The notes under the pieces: model-generated
Told to the model about the DNA's origin: nothing
The model's input: the letters and a program-made list of their open reading frames with translations, nothing else
The model's database searches: none
Made by a program: the position numbers and the translations under genes
Assembly (NCBI RefSeq): GCF_000971475.1
Contig: NZ_DF967539.1
Coordinates: 90,850-154,849, forward strand
Direction of reading: 5' to 3'
Source: Sulfuricella sp. T08
GTDB lineage: Bacteria; Pseudomonadota; Gammaproteobacteria; Burkholderiales; Sulfuricellaceae
Length of the DNA: 64,000 nucleotides
Shown here: positions 8,612-17,209 of the stretch, one piece after another
Layout of the letters: each line of letters begins with the position of its first letter
Numbering within the stretch: position 1 is the first letter of the stretch

Positions 8612-9348
8612 GCAATGACGTAGATAACAGCCGCAGGAAATTTATCGCAGCAGGGGTGGCAGGTACTGCTGGATTGGTGCTTGCCCCAGGAGTGACGCTG
8701 CTTGATATGGCTAATGCGCGTCCTGCTGGGGAGGCGGCTTCCAGCACCAAGCGCTGGGGCATGCTGATTGATAGTACCAAGTGTGCGACCGGATGTAATG
8801 ACTGCGTGACCGCATGCGGCAAGGAAAACGGTGTGGCCTCGACGGGTCACCCGGAAACCGACCCGCAGTGGATACGCAAGATCGAGCTGAAAGAAGTCAA
8901 AAGCGGCAAGAGCCATTCGCTGCCGATGATGTGCCAGCATTGCGCCGAGCCGCCTTGCGTCGACGTGTGTCCGACCGGAGCGTCGTTCAAGCGTGCCGAC
9001 GGCATCGTCCTGGTGGATCGTCATATCTGCATAGGTTGCCGTTACTGCATGATGGCCTGTCCATACAAGGCTCGTTCCTTTGTGCATGAGGAGCACGACG
9101 ACCAGAATCCAGACGTACCACGCGGCAAGGGTTGCGTCGAATCCTGTACGCTATGTGTGCACCGGGTAGACAAAGACATGGAGCCCGCCTGCGTTGAAGC
9201 ATGCTCGGCGGGTAATCACGGTGCGATGTTGTTCGGAGACCTGAACGATGCCAACAGCGAAATATCCAAACGCATTGCCACCTATGCCACCACCCAAGTC
9301 CGTGCGGATTTGGCGCTGAACACCGGCGTTCGTTATCAGGGGATTTAA
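8608..9348 (+). CDS. dsrO: DsrO, periplasmic iron-sulfur protein with Tat signal
   Basis: DsrO (246 aa) is the exported ferredoxin-like subunit of DsrMKJOP that relays electrons between DsrJ and DsrP. The N-terminus carries a twin-arginine signal (SRRKFIAAG) ending near the alanines at residues 34-37. Four cysteine groups follow: CATGCNDCVTAC, CQHCAEPPCVDVCP, CIGCRYCMMACPY, and CTLCVHRVDKDMEPACVEAC. This is the standard four-cluster pattern of the HybA/DsrO family. The start overlaps dsrJ and dsrP follows after 4 bp. Confidence 0.95.
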   Translation: MSNDVDNSRRKFIAAGVAGTAGLVLAPGVTLLDMANARPAGEAASSTKRWGMLIDSTKCATGCNDCVTACGKENGVASTGHPETDPQWIRKIELKEVKSGKSHSLPMMCQHCAEPPCVDVCPTGASFKRADGIVLVDRHICIGCRYCMMACPYKARSFVHEEHDDQNPDVPRGKGCVESCTLCVHRVDKDMEPACVEACSAGNHGAMLFGDLNDANSEISKRIATYATTQVRADLALNTGVRYQGI

Positions 9349-9352
9349 CGCT

Positions 9353-10540
9353 ATGAGCAACGATGTTTTTCGCAAGAGCAAAGATGGCGCCTTTTACTTT
9401 GTGCTGGGGGTGATCGGCCTGGTAGTGCTGGCCGGCCTGGGGGCGGCGTTCTATATGGAACATTACGGTCACGTTGTGACCGGCATGACCAACCAGATCG
9501 TCTGGGGCTTGCCGCATGTATTTGCCATCTTCCTGATCGTGGCGGCTTCCGGCGTGCTCAACGTGGCATCCATTGGTTCGGTGTTCGGCAAGCCGGTGTA
9601 TAAGGCGCGTGGCCCGCTCGCCGGCCTGCTTGCCATCGCCATGCTGGCCGGTGGCTTGATGGTGCTGATGCTTGATCTCGGTCGCTCCGACCGGCTCATC
9701 ATTGCAATGACCTATTTGAACCTCAAATCCGTCTTTGCGCTCAATGTATTCCTGTACACCGTCTTTTTTACCGTTGTCGCCCTTTATCTGTGGACGATGT
9801 TAGATCGCAAAATGCATGCCTATTCCAAGTATGTCGGCTTTGCCGCCTTTATCTGGCGCCTTGCATTGACCACCGGTACCGGCGCCATCTTCGGCTTTTT
9901 AGTGGCGCGCCAGGCCTATGGCACAGCACTGCTGGCGCCCATGTTCATTATTATGTCATTTTCATTCGGGCTGGCTGTGTTCATGATCGTTCAGGCAGTG
10001 ATGTACAGCTGGAATGATCGCGTACTGGATGAGGTGATTCTGCATAGATTGAAAAACCTGCTGGCGACTTTCGTTGCTGCGGTACTCTACTTCACAGTGG
10101 TGTACCATATGACGAACCTTTATTTTGCAAAACAGACGGCCTTCGAGCACTTTATCCTGATTGACGGTGGTGTTTACACTAACCTGTTCTGGTTTGGCCA
10201 GATTCTGCTGGGCACTCTCGCGCCGCTGGCGATCCTGTTCCACCCCGGCTTGAGCAAGAGGAACGGCTGGATTGTTACGGCATCGATGCTGGTTATTCTC
10301 GGCGCTTTTGCGCAGCTCTACGTGCTGCTTATCGGTGGCCAGGCATTCCCTCTGAGCATATTCCCCAGCATGGTGGAAAGCAGCAGCTTCTTCGATGGCC
10401 AGATACATACTTACAGCCCCAGCTTGCCCGAGTTTCTCCTCGGCATGGGTGGCATCGCGGCAGCCGCGCTGATTACCGCAATAGCGGCAAAGGTGTTAAA
10501 TTTCATGCCGGATGACAAGCATCACACGGTCAGCCACTAG
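9353..10540 (+). CDS. dsrP: DsrP, NrfD-like quinone-interacting membrane protein
   Basis: DsrP (395 aa) is the NrfD/PsrC-family integral membrane subunit of DsrMKJOP, expected to exchange electrons with quinones and with DsrO. The sequence is made of about ten hydrophobic helices separated by short loops, starting with YFVLGVIGLVVLAGLGAAF. There are no cofactor motifs, as is normal for this family. It completes the dsrMKLJOP set and is followed by a 152-bp gap with two small hairpins before dsrN. Confidence 0.94.
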   Translation: MSNDVFRKSKDGAFYFVLGVIGLVVLAGLGAAFYMEHYGHVVTGMTNQIVWGLPHVFAIFLIVAASGVLNVASIGSVFGKPVYKARGPLAGLLAIAMLAGGLMVLMLDLGRSDRLIIAMTYLNLKSVFALNVFLYTVFFTVVALYLWTMLDRKMHAYSKYVGFAAFIWRLALTTGTGAIFGFLVARQAYGTALLAPMFIIMSFSFGLAVFMIVQAVMYSWNDRVLDEVILHRLKNLLATFVAAVLYFTVVYHMTNLYFAKQTAFEHFILIDGGVYTNLFWFGQILLGTLAPLAILFHPGLSKRNGWIVTASMLVILGAFAQLYVLLIGGQAFPLSIFPSMVESSSFFDGQIHTYSPSLPEFLLGMGGIAAAALITAIAAKVLNFMPDDKHHTVSH

Positions 10541-10551
10541 TCAAACTACGT

Positions 10552-10608
10552 GCCCGGAGACGTACCGCATCCGGGCTCGCAGGAAACTCATTCCGGATAC
10601 CGCCGGAA
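10552..10608 (+). other. Two short hairpins in the dsrP-dsrN gap
   Basis: GCCCGGA (10552-10558) pairs with TCCGGGC (10570-10576). TTCCGG (10591-10596) pairs with CCGGAA (10603-10608). No T-tract follows either stem. The gap (10541-10692) otherwise shows no gene. The hairpins may mark the 3' end of the core dsr message, or simply an attenuated junction. Confidence 0.5.
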
Positions 10609-10692
10609 GAAAAAGCTCTGGCGTGAAACTCACGGAACCCTTTTCTGTCAAAATAGCCGACAGTACCCTTACCCCTCTGCAAATTCCGACTT

Positions 10693-12135
10693 ATGTCCCG
10701 CCTGCTAATCTCCGCCGCACATAAATCCTCCGGAAAAACCACCGTCTCCATCGGCTTGTGCGCCGCATTCAGAGCGCGCGGCACCAAGGTTCAGCCCTTC
10801 AAAAAGGGCCCCGATTACATCGACCCAATGTGGCTTTCCGTTGCCAGCGGACGTCCCTGTCGCAACCTCGATTTCTTCATGATGGGCCAAGACGAGATCG
10901 TCGCCGAATTCCAGCGGCACTCCGCCGGTGCTGACGTCAGCTTGATTGAAGGCAACAAAGGCCTGTACGACGGGCTCAACCTCGACGGCAGCAACAGCAA
11001 TGCCGCGCTGGCTCGTCTGTTGCAGGCGCCGGTGGTGTTGGTTATCGATGCGCGAGGCATGACACGTGGAATCGCGCCTTTGATACTGGGCTACCAGGCA
11101 TTCGACCGGAATATAAATATTGCCGGGGTAATTCTCAATAATCTCGGCGGTGCCCGTCACGAGAGCAAGCTGCGTGCCGTGATCGAGCACTATACGGACG
11201 TGCCGGTGATCGGCGCAGTGCATCACGACAAACGGCTGGAAATCGTGGAGCGACACCTTGGCTTGATGCCTAGCAACGAAACCGAGGCAGCGACGCTGCG
11301 CGTGAATGAAATTGGAGCAGTGGTCGGGGCGCAAGTAGATCTCGATAAATTACTTGAAATAGCGGCTTTAGCGCCGCGGTTGCCTGCACCCGCTCATCCA
11401 AGCGCTGAGGCGCTTACTCCTGCCTTGTTGCCGAAGGTGCGCATCGGCTGGGCCAAGGACAAGGCCTTCGGCTTCTATTATGCTGACGATATCGATGCCT
11501 TACGCGCCGCCGGAGCCGAACTGGTCCCGCTGGATACCTTGCACGATCCGCATCTCCCGGAAGTGGATGGCCTGTTTATCGGCGGCGGCTTCCCTGAGTT
11601 GTTCATGAACGAACTGGAAGCCAACACCACGTTGCGCGAAGAGATCGGCAGTGCCATCGAGAACGGCATGCCGGTATACGCGGAATGCGGCGGGCTCATG
11701 TACCTGGCGCGCTCGCTGACCTGGCATGGCGAAAAGCGCAATATGGTGGGCGTCATTCCAGGCGATGTGATGATGCACGAAAAACCTGTCGGCCGGGGTT
11801 ACGTGCGTTTGAACGAAACGGGGGAGAACCCATGGGTGACGGCGGCCGGGCCATCGTCGGTGACTGAGTTGCGTGGCCACGAATTCCACTATTCCAGCCT
11901 GGACAACCTGGATACGGGTAGGCTGAAATATGCTTACGAGGTCAAGCGCGGACATGGAATAGATGGACGCCACGACGGTATCGTTTACAAAAACCTGCTG
12001 GCTTCTTATGCGCATCTGCGCAGTCTGGGAAATTATAATTGGGCAGCCCGTTTCGTTGCCTTTGTGCGCAGCAATGCGCAAGGAGCAGACAAGCCGGTTG
12101 ACGGGGGTACGCTGCGCCATGATCGTGCGGCCTGA
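10693..12135 (+). CDS. dsrN: DsrN, cobyrinate/hydrogenobyrinate a,c-diamide synthase homologue
   Basis: DsrN (480 aa) is a CobB/CbiA-family glutamine amidotransferase linked to dsr loci. It is proposed to amidate the siroheme of DsrAB to siroamide. The N-terminus has the P-loop-like SAAHKSSGKTTVSIGLCAAF and the CbiA motif KKGPDYIDPMWL. The C-terminal GATase half carries the nucleophile in YAECGGLMYL and the downstream GHEFHYS. Full length for the family. No other cobalamin genes are near, which supports a siroheme role over B12 synthesis. Confidence 0.93.
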   Translation: MSRLLISAAHKSSGKTTVSIGLCAAFRARGTKVQPFKKGPDYIDPMWLSVASGRPCRNLDFFMMGQDEIVAEFQRHSAGADVSLIEGNKGLYDGLNLDGSNSNAALARLLQAPVVLVIDARGMTRGIAPLILGYQAFDRNINIAGVILNNLGGARHESKLRAVIEHYTDVPVIGAVHHDKRLEIVERHLGLMPSNETEAATLRVNEIGAVVGAQVDLDKLLEIAALAPRLPAPAHPSAEALTPALLPKVRIGWAKDKAFGFYYADDIDALRAAGAELVPLDTLHDPHLPEVDGLFIGGGFPELFMNELEANTTLREEIGSAIENGMPVYAECGGLMYLARSLTWHGEKRNMVGVIPGDVMMHEKPVGRGYVRLNETGENPWVTAAGPSSVTELRGHEFHYSSLDNLDTGRLKYAYEVKRGHGIDGRHDGIVYKNLLASYAHLRSLGNYNWAARFVAFVRSNAQGADKPVDGGTLRHDRAA

Positions 12136-12168
12136 TTTGAATTGTTAATATCTAAAAGGAGAAAGTCG

Positions 12169-12531
12169 ATGATTACAGTCACAGCCAAAGCCGCCGAGCA
12201 GATTCACCAGGCTGCCACCCAAAGTGAAGCTGAAGGGATGTTTCTGCGGATTGCCGCTCGTCGCGGTATAGATGGAACTATCCAGTATGGAATGGGTTTC
12301 GATGAACAGAGTGAAGAAGACATGATGGTGAATTCCGAGGGGGTCACCGTCATCGTGTCACCAGACAATCTGAATCTGCTGAATGGGGCCGTGCTGGATT
12401 TCGTCGAGCTTGACCCCGGCGACTTCCGCTTTATCTTTATCAACCCCAACGATGACGGCGGTTCTTCCTGCGGTACTTCATCAGGTGGCGGTGGTGGTGG
12501 GTGCGGCGGTTGCGGTGGCGGTTGTCACTAA
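12169..12531 (+). CDS. dsrR: DsrR, A-type Fe-S scaffold-like protein with Cys/Gly-rich tail
   Basis: DsrR (120 aa) belongs to the IscA/HesB-like fold and is required for normal dsr expression in Allochromatium. The first 95 residues follow the A-type pattern (MITVTAKAAEQI, GMFLRIAARRG, INPND), but the first IscA metal cysteine is replaced in RRGIDG. Unusually, residues 101-120 form a glycine-rich tail with cysteines at 101, 112, 115 and 119 and a terminal His. Known DsrR is described as lacking the cluster cysteines, so this tail may restore metal or cluster binding. AAAGGAGAAAG precedes the ATG at 12169. Confidence 0.88.
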   Translation: MITVTAKAAEQIHQAATQSEAEGMFLRIAARRGIDGTIQYGMGFDEQSEEDMMVNSEGVTVIVSPDNLNLLNGAVLDFVELDPGDFRFIFINPNDDGGSSCGTSSGGGGGGCGGCGGGCH

Positions 12532-12563
12532 CCCGCTCCGGGGTTACAAAGCTTACTCAGCGG

Positions 12564-14054
12564 ATGGAATTCGACCTCGTAATTATCGGTAGCGGCCCGG
12601 GAGGATACAAGGCCGCGATCACCGCCGCTCACCTTGGTGCCAAGGTAGCACTGGTGGAAAAGGGCTTGCCGGGTGGTGTGTGTCTGAATCAGGGCTGCAT
12701 CCCGAAAAAAACTCTGCTTCATCTCGCCTCGCTGATCGAGGATGTTAATGGCCTGCAGGGCCGTGGTCTGATCGGCCAGGTGCGTGGGGATTTCATGGCG
12801 GCCATGACGCACAAAGATCAAGTGGTCACCGGCATTCGCAATAATTTCACGGTGTGGCTCAAGCGTCTGGGCGTGCGCGTTTTTATCGGCGAGGGGAAGC
12901 TGCTGGGCGATGGCCGGATAAGCGTTAATCCGGTGCGCAGCCTGAACTCGCCGGAATGCGATGCGCCATTTACCGATAAGGGAAAGCTGACCATCACTAC
13001 GCCGCTTGAACTCAGGGCCAAGCGCATCATCATTGCCACCGGTTCGACGCCACGCGAACTCGATGCATGCCCGAGAAACGCTCGGGAGATCATGCACTCG
13101 CCCGATTTCATGTACCGGCTCGACCACCTGCCGAAATCCATTTTGTGTGTCGGCGGTGGCTCGATAGGTGCGGAGCTAGGCTTTTTGCTGCATCAGTTCG
13201 GTTCCCGCGTGTGTATCGTTGAACAGGGAAACCGTTTATTGGATCGGCCTCATATCCCGGAGCGCGCCAGCGCCGTGCTGGAGCGCAAGTTCGCACGCAT
13301 CGGTATAGAAGTGCGCAAGAACGCTACCGTTGCGCAAAGTCAGATCATCGACGGAAAGGTGGAGATTACGTGTACGGACGGACACCGCGACACATTTGAA
13401 CATGTGCTGGTAGCCGTTGGCCGGCGGCCGATGACGGCCGGTCTTGGCTTGGAGGAAGCCGGGGTGGCGCTGAATCCGGAGGGTTTCATCGAGGTGACGG
13501 AACACCTGGAAACCAGCGTTCCCGGCATTTACGCCATCGGTGACGTCAAGCCCGGCCCGATGACTGCCAATGCCGCCCTGCATGATGCCAAGGTGGCGGC
13601 AGCCAATGCCATCAACGGCAATGTCCTGCATAACAATTATCACAAGGTGCCGACAGTCATTCATTCAGCTCTGGAAATCGCGGCGGTAGGGCTGACCGAG
13701 GATCTCGCCGAGCAGGCCGGGTTCGATGCCGATGTGGCCCGCGCCAACTTCGGCGGCTCCGGCAAGGGACGCGCGCATCACGACTATGAAGGATTCATCG
13801 AGGTGGTGCACGATGCCGAGACCGGCCAGTTGCTGGGCGGTTGCATCGTCGGGCCGGAAGCGGGCGAGCAGATACACATGATGTCGGCAGCCTGCCAGTC
13901 TGAGCGTGGATTGTGGTTTTTCACCGACATGAGCTACAGCCACCCCTCCTGGTGCGAGGAGCTGGAAACCGCAATCGACCCCTATACCTCGGCATTCTCC
14001 AAGTCCGGCAAGGAGGTGTTTCGCCCCGGCATCTTCGCCAGCCATCCAAAGTAA
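12564..14054 (+). CDS. Dihydrolipoamide dehydrogenase-like flavoprotein
   Basis: This 496-aa class I pyridine-nucleotide disulfide oxidoreductase has the FAD motif IIGSGPGGYKAA, the redox-active pair in GGVCLNQGCIPKK, the NAD motif CVGGGSIGAELGF, the second FAD motif YAIGDV, and a C-terminal HPSWCEE in place of the usual His-Glu dyad region. It would oxidise a dihydrolipoyl or other dithiol substrate. No E1/E2 dehydrogenase genes are nearby; the gene sits 32 bp after dsrR, so it may serve a lipoate-linked or persulfide step of sulfur oxidation. The ATG at 12564 avoids a 21-codon extension overlapping dsrR. Confidence 0.85.
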   Translation: MEFDLVIIGSGPGGYKAAITAAHLGAKVALVEKGLPGGVCLNQGCIPKKTLLHLASLIEDVNGLQGRGLIGQVRGDFMAAMTHKDQVVTGIRNNFTVWLKRLGVRVFIGEGKLLGDGRISVNPVRSLNSPECDAPFTDKGKLTITTPLELRAKRIIIATGSTPRELDACPRNAREIMHSPDFMYRLDHLPKSILCVGGGSIGAELGFLLHQFGSRVCIVEQGNRLLDRPHIPERASAVLERKFARIGIEVRKNATVAQSQIIDGKVEITCTDGHRDTFEHVLVAVGRRPMTAGLGLEEAGVALNPEGFIEVTEHLETSVPGIYAIGDVKPGPMTANAALHDAKVAAANAINGNVLHNNYHKVPTVIHSALEIAAVGLTEDLAEQAGFDADVARANFGGSGKGRAHHDYEGFIEVVHDAETGQLLGGCIVGPEAGEQIHMMSAACQSERGLWFFTDMSYSHPSWCEELETAIDPYTSAFSKSGKEVFRPGIFASHPK

Positions 14055-14073
14055 AACGGCCGACCATCCGGTT

Positions 14074-14079
14074 ATAATC
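14074..14079 (+). promoter_or_regulatory. Possible -10 box (TATAAT) before slmA
   Basis: A perfect TATAAT lies 30 bp before the slmA ATG in the short gap after the flavoprotein gene. No good -35 hexamer is seen at the usual distance, so the call is weak. Confidence 0.35.
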
Positions 14080-14108
14080 AACAGCGACAAAATACCCAAG
14101 GGAAAAAC

Positions 14109-14687
14109 ATGGCAGCCAAACCCGGAGAACGAAAACTCCAGATCCTGCAAAATCTGGCAGAAATGTTGCAGAAACCGCAGGGCGAGAAAATCACCACCGC
14201 TTCCCTGGCCGCCAGGATCGGCGTATCCGAGGCAGCGCTCTACCGACACTTTGCCAGCAAGGCACAGATGTTCGAGGGCTTGATCGAGTTTATCGAGCAG
14301 ACCCTGTTCGGCCTGATCAACAAGATCACCAGCGAAGAAAAGAGCGGTGTGAAACAGCTGGAGGCCGTGCTGCCGATGCTGCTCGGTTTTGCCCAGAAGA
14401 ATCCCGGCATGACCCGGGTGCTGATCGGCGAGGTGCTGGTCAACGAGGACAGCCGCCTCCAGATCCGCATCAACCAGCTGCACGACCGGCTGGAAGCCAC
14501 GCTCAAGCAGTCATTGCGGCTTGCCACGAGCCAGCAGGAAATTTCAGCAGAGATCGATGCCGCCGCTCAAGCCAACCTGATGATTAGCTTCGTGGTTGGC
14601 CGCTGGCATCAGTTCGCCAAGAGCGGCTTCAAGCGCGAGCCTATGGAGTTCTGGATTGCGCAGGGGCGGGGGCTGATCAAGGGGTGA
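14109..14687 (+). CDS. slmA: Nucleoid occlusion factor SlmA, TetR family
   Basis: A 192-aa TetR-fold protein closely patterned on SlmA, which binds DNA sites and blocks FtsZ assembly over the nucleoid. The N-terminal helix-turn-helix reads ITTASLAARIGVSEAALYRHFASKAQMFEGLIEF, the characteristic SlmA recognition region. The ligand-type domain keeps LLGFAQKNPGMTRVLIGE and RINQL. It is unrelated in role to the adjacent dsr genes. No operon partner is evident downstream (184-bp gap, apparently empty apart from a degenerate GAGT-rich repeat). Confidence 0.9.
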   Translation: MAAKPGERKLQILQNLAEMLQKPQGEKITTASLAARIGVSEAALYRHFASKAQMFEGLIEFIEQTLFGLINKITSEEKSGVKQLEAVLPMLLGFAQKNPGMTRVLIGEVLVNEDSRLQIRINQLHDRLEATLKQSLRLATSQQEISAEIDAAAQANLMISFVVGRWHQFAKSGFKREPMEFWIAQGRGLIKG

Positions 14688-14871
14688 GTTCTGAGTGAAA
14701 AACAGTCTTGAGTGCTGAGTTGACAGTCCTGCGTAAATCTTTCGGGTATCCGTAATGCGCGGTTGATTCCATCCTGAAAAATGTCAGACTGAATCCTCTG
14801 TTCTAGTCATGCCACATTTTTATAGGTTGCCTAATAACAGCCGATTGGATGATAGTAGGAGATATAGCCCC

Positions 14872-15807
14872 ATGAATAAATCGTGGAAAGACAGCATCTA
14901 CCTCCAACGGGAGGAACTGGCGCGCATCCTGCGGGAACCCATGGCGCGTCTGGCGGAGCGTTGCACTCCGGCATGGGGAGACCGAGAACAGCTCAATGAC
15001 ATCCTCGACAGCGGTTTTTCCGGTATTCCCAATTGCACCTTCTTGTACTGCGTAGGTATGGACGGCATACAGATTTGCGACAATGTCAGCCAATCCGGGA
15101 TTACATCTGCCCACTTTGGCCGCGACCGCTCCCAGCGTCCCTACATGAAGGAAGTCGTGCCGTCCTGGGGATTCCTGCTCTCGGACGCCTACATCAGCCT
15201 GACCGAGCGCCGGCCTTCCCTCACGGCCCTGCAGGTAGTGCGCAGGGACGACCACTGGCTGGGTTATCTCGGTGCCGATTTCGACTTGCGCAATCTGTCG
15301 GTGACATCGGAGCTCTACGATGAACCGGGCTATTGGCGGCAAGTGAAAGGCGATCCGGCGATTCGCGGGACGGTTTTTCAGCAGAGCCGTGTCGAAAGCC
15401 CGATGGACCGGAACATGGATCAGGCTCTGTCCATTTTGGAAGAACTGCTCACCCAACGTGGCGTATTCCAATGCCTTTTGCATTTTTCCAGCAGCCAGGC
15501 AACCATCTGGACCATGGATGACCCTTTTCGCTATCGTATCCTGGATCACGAGGCCTTGAACGATCCGGATATCTGTCTGGTATTCCCGTCTCGGCCTTAT
15601 CCCAGCAATGCGGCAATCCCCCAAGTCGACATCAGGCGCATTCTCAATACCATGCAATCGCTGCGCGTAACCGATCCGACCTTCTATTTGCGCACAGCCT
15701 CGATTAATATTTTCAATGGTATCGTGAGCCTGACTTTTTCCTGCGACGGTTCCCACTACATGCACTATGTTGAGTTCCTGATGAAGGACACGACTTTCTG
15801 GTTCTGA
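14872..15807 (+). CDS. Soluble PDC/Cache-type sensor-domain protein
   Basis: A 311-aa protein with a PDC (PAS-like Cache) sensor pattern in residues 20-145: a leading helix, then GMDGIQICDNVS, FGRDRSQRPYM, LSDAYISLTERRP and GYLGADFDLRNL. No signal peptide or membrane segment is apparent, and no histidine kinase, GGDEF, EAL or methyl-accepting domain follows; the C-terminal half is unassigned. It would sense a small ligand in the cytoplasm, by inference. TAGGAG precedes the ATG at 14872, which is preferred to an upstream start lacking such a site. It appears to be transcribed alone. Confidence 0.7.
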   Translation: MNKSWKDSIYLQREELARILREPMARLAERCTPAWGDREQLNDILDSGFSGIPNCTFLYCVGMDGIQICDNVSQSGITSAHFGRDRSQRPYMKEVVPSWGFLLSDAYISLTERRPSLTALQVVRRDDHWLGYLGADFDLRNLSVTSELYDEPGYWRQVKGDPAIRGTVFQQSRVESPMDRNMDQALSILEELLTQRGVFQCLLHFSSSQATIWTMDDPFRYRILDHEALNDPDICLVFPSRPYPSNAAIPQVDIRRILNTMQSLRVTDPTFYLRTASINIFNGIVSLTFSCDGSHYMHYVEFLMKDTTFWF

Positions 15808-15919
15808 GTGGGCGCCAACATACCCTCAAAGGGCGGAAAAATCGGTTTAGCCTTTGTGTGGAATGCTAAATCTCATGAACTCAGTCTGCTGAATCGACTC
15901 GGCTCGTCTCAAGAAGACG

Positions 15920-16894
15920 CTACGGCAATTCCAGTGCCTTCAGGGCATGGAACAATCCTTCTGTCACTCTGGCCATTGCGGAGTAGTTCAGCTTCTCCGT
16001 GGTGTCAATAGCGGTATGGTAGGCCGCATTGCGATAGAAAGCGGTGTCAGTGATCATTATTGCCGGATATTCCGCCCGCCAGAAGGAGAGATGGTCGCTC
16101 CATGCTACACCGGGGATAAATTCGAAGGCGGCAAGTGATTCCACGGGAAAATCTGAGTGGGACTTGAAGGCTGCGACCAGCTGTCGCAATTCCTTGCGGG
16201 ATGCCCGATTTGAAACCAGGGCGATGAAATTTGCCTGGTTAGGGTAGAAGTGCCGGAGTAGGGGCGGATAACTTTGGCTGCCTGGCTTGTCGCTATATGA
16301 GCCCAGCATTTCCAGGGAAATCATCAGGCGAATATTCTCGCCGCGCGCCTTCGCGGCTTCTGCGTAAACGCTGCTGCCCATCTGGCTCCAGAAAAAGAAG
16401 GGCGGTTCTTCGTTGACGAATGCTACGAAGCGGAGGGTGTGCTCCGTCTCCTCGGTGGCGAACAGACGCGTAAGCTCAAGGAGCGCCGAGACACCGCTCG
16501 CGTTGTCGTCCGCGCCTGGAGAACCCCGCACCGTATCGTAATGAGCGCCCACCAGGATGATTTCTTCGGGCTTGGTCTTGCCTGTCCGACACACTTCCAG
16601 ATTTTCGCTTTTGACGCCCATAGCCTGGTAATACTGCGAGTTCACCTGGTAATTCTGGGCGGCCCATTCGTGGCGAATGTAGTCGGCGGCTGCATGCAGC
16701 GCATCGGGTCGGAATACGTTGCGTTGTCCGATCTCATCGGCAAGATGGGAAACATGGCCGCGCAGGCGGTCTGCAAGGATGGGCGAGGAAGAATTCAGTG
16801 CGCGATTCATGGCGGGTGTGGTCTCCGGCAAGGACGCTCCGCTCCAGGTCAGCATGATACCGATGAGGAGGAGGCCGGGCATTTTCATCTGCAA
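15920..16894 (-). CDS. M28-family zinc aminopeptidase, exported
   Basis: A 324-aa protein with an N-terminal signal sequence (residues 5-22) and the M28 metallopeptidase core. Zinc ligand and catalytic motifs are GAHYDT, GADDNASGV, the glutamates of NEEPPFFFWSQMGS, and a late histidine in YRNAAYHTAIDT. It likely trims peptides in the periplasm or outside the cell. The substrate cannot be told from sequence. The DUF504 gene lies 22 bp upstream on the same strand, and the two may be cotranscribed. Confidence 0.85.
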   Translation of the reverse strand: MQMKMPGLLLIGIMLTWSGASLPETTPAMNRALNSSSPILADRLRGHVSHLADEIGQRNVFRPDALHAAADYIRHEWAAQNYQVNSQYYQAMGVKSENLEVCRTGKTKPEEIILVGAHYDTVRGSPGADDNASGVSALLELTRLFATEETEHTLRFVAFVNEEPPFFFWSQMGSSVYAEAAKARGENIRLMISLEMLGSYSDKPGSQSYPPLLRHFYPNQANFIALVSNRASRKELRQLVAAFKSHSDFPVESLAAFEFIPGVAWSDHLSFWRAEYPAIMITDTAFYRNAAYHTAIDTTEKLNYSAMARVTEGLFHALKALELP

Positions 16895-16916
16895 ATGATC
16901 GCTCCCATCCTTGGCA

Positions 16917-17171
16917 CTAGTGTTCCCTGTGCCAGATCAGCTGACTGTCCTTGCGGACTTCCTTGATGCGATGAAAGGGAACGTCGTGAGCGTAGCCGTC
17001 CTGATCTGTTACCTGGCAAGAGAAATGATCGCCTGGAGTCATGTGCACCTGCTGCAACGGCACCTGAATGATTTGCCCTTCCACGCGGTCGTAATAGCCG
17101 ATCACGAAATCCCCATTTGCGAATGCGCTATCCCAGCGAAGCCGGTTGAGCAGTTCCTGAATGGGGAGCAT
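16917..17171 (-). CDS. DUF504 / MJ1316-domain small protein
   Basis: An 84-aa protein matching the DUF504 pattern: LLNRLRWDSAF near the start, VIGYYDRVEGQIIQVPL in the middle, VPFHRIKEVRKDSQLIWHR at the end. This family (UPF0248/MJ1316) has been described as an RNA cyclic-end recognition domain, but for this stand-alone bacterial version no function is established. No RNA ligase or RtcB gene is near. It lies between the M28 peptidase and the moeB-like gene on the same strand. Confidence 0.75.
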   Translation of the reverse strand: MLPIQELLNRLRWDSAFANGDFVIGYYDRVEGQIIQVPLQQVHMTPGDHFSCQVTDQDGYAHDVPFHRIKEVRKDSQLIWHREH

Positions 17172-17209
17172 GGGATTTCACCCTTTAAGGCTTTATGAAC
17201 TAAGGATAG

